43,869 nt of DNA from contig URQO01000011.1 of assembly GCA_900550135.1 (NCBI GenBank), forward strand, positions 1 to 43,869, in the 5' to 3' direction. Numbering within the stretch: the first letter of the stretch is position 1; every line of letters starts with the position of its first letter. The translations under genes and the position numbers were made by a program. Under the pieces are notes generated by a model. The model was not told where the DNA came from. It saw only the letters and a program-made list of their open reading frames with translations, and made no database searches. Origin of the DNA: an uncultured Eubacterium sp. (GTDB lineage Bacteria > Bacillota > Clostridia > Lachnospirales > Lachnospiraceae). Shown piece by piece: positions 18,281 to 25,655 of this stretch.

Positions 18281-18826
18281 ATGATAAAAGTTAAATTTAA
18301 TGATGCAATGAAAAAGTTTTTGAAAGAAAACTATGGAATAAAAAGCAATTATGAAAAGAAATTTGAGAAGAAACTTAACAATATATTGGGAAGAAAAGTT
18401 AAAATCTGTTACAGGTATAAACTGAAATCAGGTAAAATAAAATCGGGCAAAAAAATCTGGTATACAAAAGACTTTCGTTACAAAAATAATTTAATGTGGA
18501 AAAGAAAAGTTGCGTATATCAAAAACAAAGATTTAATGACATATGAATTATGTGGAAACACATTTTATTTCGCAAATAGAAATGGAATAAAAAATTGTAT
18601 AAAAAAGACCATGAAAGCATATGTGCAACTTCTGCAACAAATGGAAAGGCGGGAGAATTGTTTTACTACATTTTTGTGGATTGATGAGATAGATTATTTT
18701 GTGACAGATTTTAAGTGGACAACAGAAATCAGGTTTTATGAAAACAGAGAAAAAAGTAAAAATGCTGAGATAATGGGAAAAAATATCAATGATATTGAAG
18801 TTCCAATTATGTTGATATATGCTTAA
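18281..18826 (+). CDS. Basic cytosolic protein, tandem paralogue 1
   Basis: This 181-residue Lys-rich protein lacks a signal peptide or membrane helix. It is homologous to the next gene: both share the N-terminal VKF-x(n)-M-x-x-FL, the RYKLKSxKxKxGxxIWYT block, the central KGIKxCxKKxxxAYxQLLxQM helix and the terminal EIRFYE. The family is unknown to me. Tandem small paralogues behind a polymorphic toxin are commonly immunity genes, so this is a candidate. It recurs exactly at 22012-22557. Confidence 0.65.
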   Translation: MIKVKFNDAMKKFLKENYGIKSNYEKKFEKKLNNILGRKVKICYRYKLKSGKIKSGKKIWYTKDFRYKNNLMWKRKVAYIKNKDLMTYELCGNTFYFANRNGIKNCIKKTMKAYVQLLQQMERRENCFTTFLWIDEIDYFVTDFKWTTEIRFYENREKSKNAEIMGKNINDIEVPIMLIYA

Positions 18827-18872
18827 TTTTGATTGACAAATAGTACATGCATCATTTTCAGGGAGAAATAGG

Positions 18873-19421
18873 ATGAAAGTTAAATTTAGTAAAACAATGG
18901 ATAGGTTTTTAGAAGATTGTTGTGGCGTAAGAGAAAGTTATCAAAAGAAATTTGAACAAAAGTTGATTAAGATTTTACAACGTAAAATTAAAATCAATTC
19001 AAAGTATAGGTTAAAATCGCGAAAAACAAAAACAGGACAAAGAATTTGGTATACTCAAGAATCGTATCGATGTTTTAGAAATGGATTTCGATGGGCTAAA
19101 AAAATAGATTTTACTGACAAACTTCAATTAATGGAATACGAATTTGACGGAAATGAAGTTTGGATTGAAAACACAAAAGGAATAAAACATTGTTTGAAGA
19201 AGGCAATTAATGCGTATATCCAACTTCTTTATCAAATGAATGAACAGGACGCGTCGTTTATTACATTTTTTATGTTGGTTCCTTTGGAGGGAGATAAAGG
19301 AAAAGGTAAGTGGGAAGTTGAAATTAGATTTTATGAGGACAGACTATTCGATAAAAACAAGGACACATTGTGGGGAGATATTGATAATCTGGGAAATCCA
19401 ATTATATTGGTATGTATTTAG
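18873..19421 (+). CDS. Basic cytosolic protein, tandem paralogue 2
   Basis: This 182-residue protein is a paralogue of the preceding one with the same block order (RYRLKSRKTKTGQRIWYT, then GIKHCLKKAINAYIQLL, then EIRFYED). The N-terminus MKVKFSKTMDRFL follows GGGAGAAATAGG. The two are diverged enough to be an older duplication than the block repeat that contains them. Function unknown; candidate immunity protein. The exact second copy is at 22604-23152. Confidence 0.65.
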   Translation: MKVKFSKTMDRFLEDCCGVRESYQKKFEQKLIKILQRKIKINSKYRLKSRKTKTGQRIWYTQESYRCFRNGFRWAKKIDFTDKLQLMEYEFDGNEVWIENTKGIKHCLKKAINAYIQLLYQMNEQDASFITFFMLVPLEGDKGKGKWEVEIRFYEDRLFDKNKDTLWGDIDNLGNPIILVCI

Positions 19422-19545
19422 TGTAGAGTTAACCAGAGTTTAACTTATTTTAAACTTGAATATTACATATATAGAGTACCTAAACATGAGGTAACAAAAA
19501 CATGTATGTAAATGTAAAAAAGGAAAATATAAGGAGCATAAGAAT

Positions 19546-19980
19546 ATGAAAAGAAATATTCTAATAATATTACCATTGCTATTGATTTTAACAGGGTGCA
19601 CTTTTAAAGAAACACAGAAATACCGTAGTGGTAAAGATACTTTTTTGTCTGTCGGTGATGGACGGTTTCAGATATCAAGTTTTATATCGGAATATAGTCC
19701 ATACGATGAAAAATCGGAATATAGTCTATACGATGAAAAAAAAGACAAGACAATATTTAATAATATTTGTTATTACTATAACGATACTGATGCTAATATA
19801 TTATATCTGCAAAATAAAAAAAATAAATATATAGTCGTAGATTATAAAAATGAAAAATACAATTATTATTCAAAAGAAAAATTTCCTATATATTCTCAGA
19901 ATTATTTTGATAAAAGAAAAATTAAACTTGAGAAGGAAACATTTAGTAATGATAATGGAGTGACGATTATTTATGATTAA
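19546..19980 (+). CDS. Small lipoprotein with internal tandem repeat
   Basis: The 144-residue product has signal peptide and lipobox LILTGC, Cys at 18. The mature part is rich in Tyr, Lys and Asp. It contains a tandem nine-residue repeat, SEYSPYDEK then SEYSLYDEK, coded by two 27-base units that differ at one base, so the duplication is recent. No family recognised. It lies between the two copies of the large repeat. Confidence 0.65.
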   Translation: MKRNILIILPLLLILTGCTFKETQKYRSGKDTFLSVGDGRFQISSFISEYSPYDEKSEYSLYDEKKDKTIFNNICYYYNDTDANILYLQNKKNKYIVVDYKNEKYNYYSKEKFPIYSQNYFDKRKIKLEKETFSNDNGVTIIYD

Positions 19981-20080
19981 TACTAATTTAGAAGATTGAA
20001 AATAATGTATAGGTAAACAAACAGTATGAATTTGCCTCATTAAAAAAAATAAGGTATAAGGGAGCTAACGATGATTTTGG

Positions 20081-20136
20081 TAAGTTAGGCACACTTCCGA
20101 CATGTAATCTTTGGGTGGAAGTGTTGTCTAACTTTA
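20081..20136 (+). other. Long imperfect hairpin in the leader of the next lipoprotein gene
   Basis: TAAGTTAGGCACACTTCC (20081-20098) pairs with GGAAGTGTTGTCTAACTTTA (20117-20136) with small bulges and an 18-base loop. No T-run follows, so it is not a standard terminator. It ends 23 bases before the ATG at 20160, next to the GGAGGA ribosome site, so it could affect translation or mRNA stability. Confidence 0.55.
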
Positions 20137-20159
20137 GAGAACGGAGGACATAAAAACAA

Positions 20160-21209
20160 ATGAAAAAAAGGTATTTATTATTAACAATCATATGCGTATC
20201 TTTGCTACTAAGTGGATGTACTACTAAATCCGATAAAACCAATAAGGAAAATTATAGTGTAGCAATAATAAAAACACCAAAAGTAAGTGAAATTAATAAA
20301 AAAACAAGTATAGAATATTGTGACAACGATTTGCAAAAGGTTGATGAAAGAAATTATAATTATGGTGGTGTAGGTAGAACTAATTTTGGCTTGCCTTTTA
20401 AAGAAGGAAAGTATGTATATGAACTGAGTGTTGGATATGGGGAAGACAAAGAAGATTGCAAAGTATTGCAGATAGATAAAAACAATGGAAATGTTAAAGA
20501 ATATCAAGTATGTAAATACACAAATAATATAGCGTTGGATGACAAATATGTTTATGGAATATATAATTTAAATGGAGATACTACCGTTAGCAGGACTGAG
20601 ATTGAAGATAATAAAAAGGTAGAAACTACTTTTAAGGGAGACGTATCAACGGAATGTTATTTGTATAATGGGGACTTATTCAGATTAACAGGTTGGAAAA
20701 ATGGAAGAGTTTTTATTGAAAAAGCTATATTTGATAAAAAGAACTCGATGCCATGTAGAATAGAATTAACAAAGTATATTGATCAGGAAACTGAACCAGA
20801 ATCATATTTTAATTACAAAGATAAGTTATATTTACCAGCTAAAGATGGTTTGTTGTGCATAAAAGATAATAAAATAAAAGAAGTTAAACTGAAAAAACTT
20901 AATAATACATGTCCAAGATTATTAAGAGCAGATGGAAAGTATCTATATATTGCAGTCGCTTCAATTTTTGCAGAAAATGACAATTCAATTATTGTAAAGT
21001 ATAATATGGATACAGATGATGTGGAAAAACAATATACAGTTGACTCAAGTATCGTTCAGTTTGATGTAGTAAAAAATGATTTGTATATTTTGAATTTTTA
21101 TGATGAATTAATAAAATATGAAATTAAAGGAAATGAAATATTAAAGAAAAAGAAAATTGATTTAGAATGTGATGAAAGTGAATACATATCGGCTATGTAT
21201 GCAAAATAA
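20160..21209 (+). CDS. Lipoprotein with repeated beta-strand units
   Basis: This 349-residue predicted lipoprotein has lipobox LLLSGC with Cys at 20. The mature region has repeated short strand patterns such as GKYVYELSVGY, DKYVYGIYN, GKYLYIAV and NDLYILNFYDELIKYEI, suggesting a beta-propeller-like fold as seen in DUF5050-type proteins. That assignment is by pattern only. GGAGGA lies 11 bases before the ATG. It is placed between the two repeat copies and is not itself duplicated. Possible immunity or accessory surface protein. Confidence 0.65.
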   Translation: MKKRYLLLTIICVSLLLSGCTTKSDKTNKENYSVAIIKTPKVSEINKKTSIEYCDNDLQKVDERNYNYGGVGRTNFGLPFKEGKYVYELSVGYGEDKEDCKVLQIDKNNGNVKEYQVCKYTNNIALDDKYVYGIYNLNGDTTVSRTEIEDNKKVETTFKGDVSTECYLYNGDLFRLTGWKNGRVFIEKAIFDKKNSMPCRIELTKYIDQETEPESYFNYKDKLYLPAKDGLLCIKDNKIKEVKLKKLNNTCPRLLRADGKYLYIAVASIFAENDNSIIVKYNMDTDDVEKQYTVDSSIVQFDVVKNDLYILNFYDELIKYEIKGNEILKKKKIDLECDESEYISAMYAK

Positions 21210-21249
21210 TTTTATAAGAATACGCGAAAATAATTTATTGAAAACTTAA

Positions 21250-21462
21250 AAAGCAATGTCAACTTTAAAAGAAAAATATTTGCCTGCAATAAATCTTATT
21301 AAAGAAGAATTTAATTTGAAAGAATTGTCAAATGACACTATAACAGAATATAAAAATTACGGTGAACAACTAACTAAAGGAACAAAAGAAGAAAAGAAAC
21401 AGGCAGCTTTTGTTTCAGAGTTTTTAGATATTTATGAAAATAGTTTTAAAGATGAAAAATAA
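21250..21462 (+). pseudogene. Headless copy of the small lipoprotein gene
   Basis: This carries only the last 70 or so codons of the gene at 17285-17731, identical in sequence, with no signal peptide and no ribosome site before the first ATG (21256). It is the left edge of the second copy of the 1,915-bp repeat, so the duplication broke within this gene. Confidence 0.85.
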
Positions 21463-21484
21463 CATAGATTTAAAGGTGGATAAA

Positions 21485-21955
21485 ATGAAAAAGAAAACAA
21501 TTGTGATAGTAATTAATGTTGTTCTTTATATTATATTTTCAATATTATTTACATCTAAAGGATTTGCATTGATGCTTGCAAAAGAAACATCAAAAGCTCA
21601 CATAGTGCATAATAAATATGGAAAATCTTACAGTTATTTAGAATTTAATGCAATAAGTCCGATTTTATATAGGATAGGAGCGGTAGGAGTATGTATAACA
21701 GGACTAGTCGTACTTATATCCCTTACATATATTACTTATAAAGAAATAGTGGAACAGAGAATTAGCGTTATTAGCAAAGACACAATTGCAAATGTTGGTG
21801 AAAATAAAAAAGTAAAAACAATATTTAGAAATTTTATGTCGATAATAATTATATTTATGATTTACGCATTTTTTCTTTGGTCATTTATTTTACTATTAGA
21901 AGATAGTTTTTTTTCAGAAGTGGGTACAGAAGGCGTATATTTTGATTTGTTTTAA
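21485..21955 (+). CDS. Small membrane protein, second identical copy
   Basis: Identical to the product of 17754-18224, with the same AAAGGTGG ribosome site and about three membrane helices. Its upstream context differs: it follows the headless lipoprotein fragment, so it depends on read-through from upstream or an unseen promoter. Confidence 0.65.
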   Translation: MKKKTIVIVINVVLYIIFSILFTSKGFALMLAKETSKAHIVHNKYGKSYSYLEFNAISPILYRIGAVGVCITGLVVLISLTYITYKEIVEQRISVISKDTIANVGENKKVKTIFRNFMSIIIIFMIYAFFLWSFILLLEDSFFSEVGTEGVYFDLF

Positions 21956-22011
21956 ATCGAAACTGAAAAGGATACTATAAACCAGGCACGAATTTTAAAG
22001 AGAAAGACGAG

Positions 22012-22557
22012 ATGATAAAAGTTAAATTTAATGATGCAATGAAAAAGTTTTTGAAAGAAAACTATGGAATAAAAAGCAATTATGAAAAGAAATTTGAGAA
22101 GAAACTTAACAATATATTGGGAAGAAAAGTTAAAATCTGTTACAGGTATAAACTGAAATCAGGTAAAATAAAATCGGGCAAAAAAATCTGGTATACAAAA
22201 GACTTTCGTTACAAAAATAATTTAATGTGGAAAAGAAAAGTTGCGTATATCAAAAACAAAGATTTAATGACATATGAATTATGTGGAAACACATTTTATT
22301 TCGCAAATAGAAATGGAATAAAAAATTGTATAAAAAAGACCATGAAAGCATATGTGCAACTTCTGCAACAAATGGAAAGGCGGGAGAATTGTTTTACTAC
22401 ATTTTTGTGGATTGATGAGATAGATTATTTTGTGACAGATTTTAAGTGGACAACAGAAATCAGGTTTTATGAAAACAGAGAAAAAAGTAAAAATGCTGAG
22501 ATAATGGGAAAAAATATCAATGATATTGAAGTTCCAATTATGTTGATATATGCTTAA
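22012..22557 (+). CDS. Basic cytosolic protein, paralogue 1, second copy
   Basis: Identical to the product of 18281-18826. Absence of any change suggests a very recent duplication or gene conversion. Candidate immunity protein of unknown family. Confidence 0.65.
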   Translation: MIKVKFNDAMKKFLKENYGIKSNYEKKFEKKLNNILGRKVKICYRYKLKSGKIKSGKKIWYTKDFRYKNNLMWKRKVAYIKNKDLMTYELCGNTFYFANRNGIKNCIKKTMKAYVQLLQQMERRENCFTTFLWIDEIDYFVTDFKWTTEIRFYENREKSKNAEIMGKNINDIEVPIMLIYA

Positions 22558-22603
22558 TTTTGATTGACAAATAGTACATGCATCATTTTCAGGGAGAAAT
22601 AGG

Positions 22604-23152
22604 ATGAAAGTTAAATTTAGTAAAACAATGGATAGGTTTTTAGAAGATTGTTGTGGCGTAAGAGAAAGTTATCAAAAGAAATTTGAACAAAAGTTGATTA
22701 AGATTTTACAACGTAAAATTAAAATCAATTCAAAGTATAGGTTAAAATCGCGAAAAACAAAAACAGGACAAAGAATTTGGTATACTCAAGAATCGTATCG
22801 ATGTTTTAGAAATGGATTTCGATGGGCTAAAAAAATAGATTTTACTGACAAACTTCAATTAATGGAATACGAATTTGACGGAAATGAAGTTTGGATTGAA
22901 AACACAAAAGGAATAAAACATTGTTTGAAGAAGGCAATTAATGCGTATATCCAACTTCTTTATCAAATGAATGAACAGGACGCGTCGTTTATTACATTTT
23001 TTATGTTGGTTCCTTTGGAGGGAGATAAAGGAAAAGGTAAGTGGGAAGTTGAAATTAGATTTTATGAGGACAGACTATTCGATAAAAACAAGGACACATT
23101 GTGGGGAGATATTGATAATCTGGGAAATCCAATTATATTGGTATGTATTTAG
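22604..23152 (+). CDS. Basic cytosolic protein, paralogue 2, second copy
   Basis: Identical to the product of 18873-19421. The identical block ends 12 bases after its stop codon. After that the flank is only similar to that of copy A, and it leads into a different lipoprotein gene. Confidence 0.65.
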   Translation: MKVKFSKTMDRFLEDCCGVRESYQKKFEQKLIKILQRKIKINSKYRLKSRKTKTGQRIWYTQESYRCFRNGFRWAKKIDFTDKLQLMEYEFDGNEVWIENTKGIKHCLKKAINAYIQLLYQMNEQDASFITFFMLVPLEGDKGKGKWEVEIRFYEDRLFDKNKDTLWGDIDNLGNPIILVCI

Positions 23153-23273
23153 TGTAGAGTTAACTTGATTATAAATTTGAATATTACATACATAGAGTAC
23201 TTAAATATGAGGTGACAAAAACATGTATGTAACTATAAAATAAAGGAAAATATTATGAACGGAGGATTAGAAA

Positions 23274-24368
23274 ATGAAAAAAATCACAACACTAGCATTA
23301 ATCGGTCTGCTGTCAGTAAATCTGATGGCATGTGGTAATGTTAAAGACAAAGCAAAAGGAACAGAAAGCGCCAAAAATGAGAAAGTAGAAAGTATTTCGG
23401 ACAAAAATATAATAAATGGATGTGATGACTATCTGGACATAAGTGGAAAGGCATTATTAGATTTGAAACAGAAAGATAAGGTCGTTTCAATATCTGAAAA
23501 AACAGATTTGGAAATAATAATGAAACGAGGAAATCCTAACGGCATGAATATACGAATCCTAAATAAGAAAGGTGAAGTGCTCACTGATTTAATGAATGGT
23601 GATGAAATTGATGAAAAAATTACTGATGAGTTTGGAATGCCACGAAAAAATATCGATTACGAAGTAGGATTGTATGATTTAGACAGAGATAATATTAATG
23701 AAATTATTTTTTCTGCCAGAATTAAAAACGAAATTTTAGGATATGTCTATAGAGTCAAAGAAGAAAAAGATAATATCAAGATTCAGTTTGCTACTAAATT
23801 TAAAAAATCAGGTCGAAAGACAATGAATGTGGCTGACAAAACTTTGGAAATAAGTAATATAACCACTAAATCAGAAAGCAAGAGTGCAAAAAACTTTTGG
23901 CAAGATAAAAACAAATTTGATGTTGAAATGCTTTATGCAATGGATGAAACTTTTGTAAAGTCAAAGGGAGTGGCAACAATAAAAAAAGAAAAAAGTTTGG
24001 ACTCAGGTACAATATTTAGTGTTGTTGTCAATTCAGATGATAATAATATAAAGAATCGTACAATGTCTTATTTTTATGTGGAAGACGAAAAAATATATGT
24101 ATTATATAATTATAATAAAGACAAGAATGTAAACAAAGACAGCATGCAAATAGCATTTCAAAGCAATAAATTAAAAGAAGACGACGGAAAAGGACTTAGA
24201 TATCAGATAACTCCAAAAGGAAATAAAACAAATTTCTATTTACGCACATACAATGTTGAAACTTATTTTTTTAACCGAATTGTGTGGGGAAAATATAGAA
24301 ACATTAAATCATATAAAAGTGGATACGGAGCAGGAAGAGATTTGCTTCAAGTCAAATTCATATTTTAG
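23274..24368 (+). CDS. Lipoprotein sharing its leader with the RHS-linked immunity candidate
   Basis: This 364-residue lipoprotein has lipobox LMAC, Cys at 20. The first ~30 codons and the upstream GGAGGATTAGAA are nearly identical in DNA to those of 16119-17174, but the mature domains differ. A motif VGLYDLDRDNINEIIF near residue 140 recalls the calcium-loop segment of the other protein, so the two may share a fold at low identity. It is probably an orphan immunity protein for a related toxin; this is inference from position and leader. Confidence 0.7.
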   Translation: MKKITTLALIGLLSVNLMACGNVKDKAKGTESAKNEKVESISDKNIINGCDDYLDISGKALLDLKQKDKVVSISEKTDLEIIMKRGNPNGMNIRILNKKGEVLTDLMNGDEIDEKITDEFGMPRKNIDYEVGLYDLDRDNINEIIFSARIKNEILGYVYRVKEEKDNIKIQFATKFKKSGRKTMNVADKTLEISNITTKSESKSAKNFWQDKNKFDVEMLYAMDETFVKSKGVATIKKEKSLDSGTIFSVVVNSDDNNIKNRTMSYFYVEDEKIYVLYNYNKDKNVNKDSMQIAFQSNKLKEDDGKGLRYQITPKGNKTNFYLRTYNVETYFFNRIVWGKYRNIKSYKSGYGAGRDLLQVKFIF

Positions 24369-24410
24369 AAAAGTAAAACATGAAGGGGCAGAAACGCAGG
24401 GAGAGGAAAT

Positions 24411-25115
24411 ATGAGCGATTTAATAAACGCATATAACCAGTATTATGGAGATATTATACTGGTTGCTATCAAAATATTAGTTGGAATTATACTTATCATT
24501 AATATTCAACAGAAATATACGAAATTGAAATACACAATAACAGTGACTTACAGTACAACAATGTTGGGGATGGTCATTTTTGGATATCTAAGCAATAATT
24601 TATTTATAAATATATTAGGATTAATTGTAGGATTGATGGTTGGGGGATTGGTATCTCGCTTTAGTTTTAGAGAAAACATCATAATATATTTATTGTTCTT
24701 TATATACTATTATGTATTGTTGGAATGTTTTTTGAAAATGGTGGGAATTGACTTTACAGAAATTTTTAAAGGAATGTCATATTATGATATAGATTATTAT
24801 GGTGTAGGAATTTCTTGTGGTATGGCAATTGTTTTAGCACTTGTAACAATAAAAATCTTACAAAAAAAGGATAAATTAATAAAACTAATTGATGAAAACA
24901 AATATTTCTGGATAGGTAATTTCATCATAGTTGGTGGAATTATGCAACTTCAGTTATTTCCGGTATACGGAATAAGTGAATGGAGTGAGTTGGCTATGAT
25001 TTTGTTAAATGGGTTTTATTCCAGAGAAACATATGCAATAGTCCTTTTAGAGTTAATAGCATTGCTAATATCAAGAATTTGTAAACATAATAAGGCGTAT
25101 AACAAAACTACATAG
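24411..25115 (+). CDS. Polytopic membrane protein, function unknown
   Basis: The 234-residue protein is almost entirely hydrophobic, with six or seven predicted membrane helices separated by short loops. A ribosome site GGGAGAGG precedes the ATG. No family is recognised. It is followed closely by another membrane protein and then the KAP NTPase, all on the same strand, and may form a unit with them. Confidence 0.65.
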   Translation: MSDLINAYNQYYGDIILVAIKILVGIILIINIQQKYTKLKYTITVTYSTTMLGMVIFGYLSNNLFINILGLIVGLMVGGLVSRFSFRENIIIYLLFFIYYYVLLECFLKMVGIDFTEIFKGMSYYDIDYYGVGISCGMAIVLALVTIKILQKKDKLIKLIDENKYFWIGNFIIVGGIMQLQLFPVYGISEWSELAMILLNGFYSRETYAIVLLELIALLISRICKHNKAYNKTT

Positions 25116-25151
25116 ATATGAAAAATAATGGAAAGGAAAAAGGAACACAAA

Positions 25152-25604
25152 ATGAAAAAATATTTATCACCAAAAGTGTTAGCCATAGGAATTGGTATTA
25201 TATTGTTGGTGGCAAATTCTCTAGGCTTGATTCTTTTAGGTTTAGGCTATGGAAAATATGCATTAATTTCGATTATATCAGGTTTGGTATTAGGAGCTAT
25301 ATTGTTTTTGATTTTGATAGCTGTAAATGTATTGCAGATAAAAAAATCAAAGCAGAAAAAATTAAACCAAATCGTGGATCTTGTATCAGGTATTGCAGTG
25401 GCACTGGCTTTTGTATTGTACTTTGTAAATAGAGAAAATATTTTTACATGGTCTTTAATAGCAGTGGTAGTTTTTTTAAAACTTATAATGAGTATTTCAG
25501 AGTACAGGGAGAACAGAGATAAAATCTCACTGTGGAATATGGTTGCATTTGTGTGTATGGAAATTGCTGCAATTTTGTGTTTGATTGTAAATATTGCATC
25601 TTAA
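25152..25604 (+). CDS. Small four-helix membrane protein, function unknown
   Basis: The 150-residue product has about four membrane helices arranged as two hairpins separated by a Lys-rich loop (KKSKQKK). ATG 25152 is chosen for the MKKYL start and the AAAGGAAAAAGG upstream; an in-frame ATG at 25128 would put that purine tract inside the gene. It is close behind the previous membrane gene and 51 bases before the KAP NTPase start. No family recognised. Confidence 0.6.
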   Translation: MKKYLSPKVLAIGIGIILLVANSLGLILLGLGYGKYALISIISGLVLGAILFLILIAVNVLQIKKSKQKKLNQIVDLVSGIAVALAFVLYFVNRENIFTWSLIAVVVFLKLIMSISEYRENRDKISLWNMVAFVCMEIAAILCLIVNIAS

Positions 25605-25655
25605 ATAGTTATGAAAGATGTGGTAGCAATTAGAAGTATTGGAAATGGAGGTATC

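Larger units (their letters stand above)
17519..19433 (+). repeat. 1,915-bp direct repeat, copy A
   Basis: This block appears identical by eye to 21250-23164, at a constant offset of 3,731 bases. It carries the 3' end of the lipoprotein gene and three whole genes. Identity begins sharply at AAAGCAATGTC inside the lipoprotein gene and ends at GAGTTAAC; after that the two flanks remain related but clearly diverged for about 90 bases. Confidence 0.95.
21250..23164 (+). repeat. 1,915-bp direct repeat, copy B
   Basis: This is the second copy of 17519-19433, apparently without differences. It supplies second copies of the membrane protein and both basic paralogues. The join at 21250 follows a short AT-rich run after the 349-residue lipoprotein gene. 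Confidence 0.95.

Noticed and set aside
25118..25432. 104-codon ORF overlapping the small membrane protein
   Set aside because: It is an alternative frame of 25152-25604, which has a clear membrane-helix pattern.
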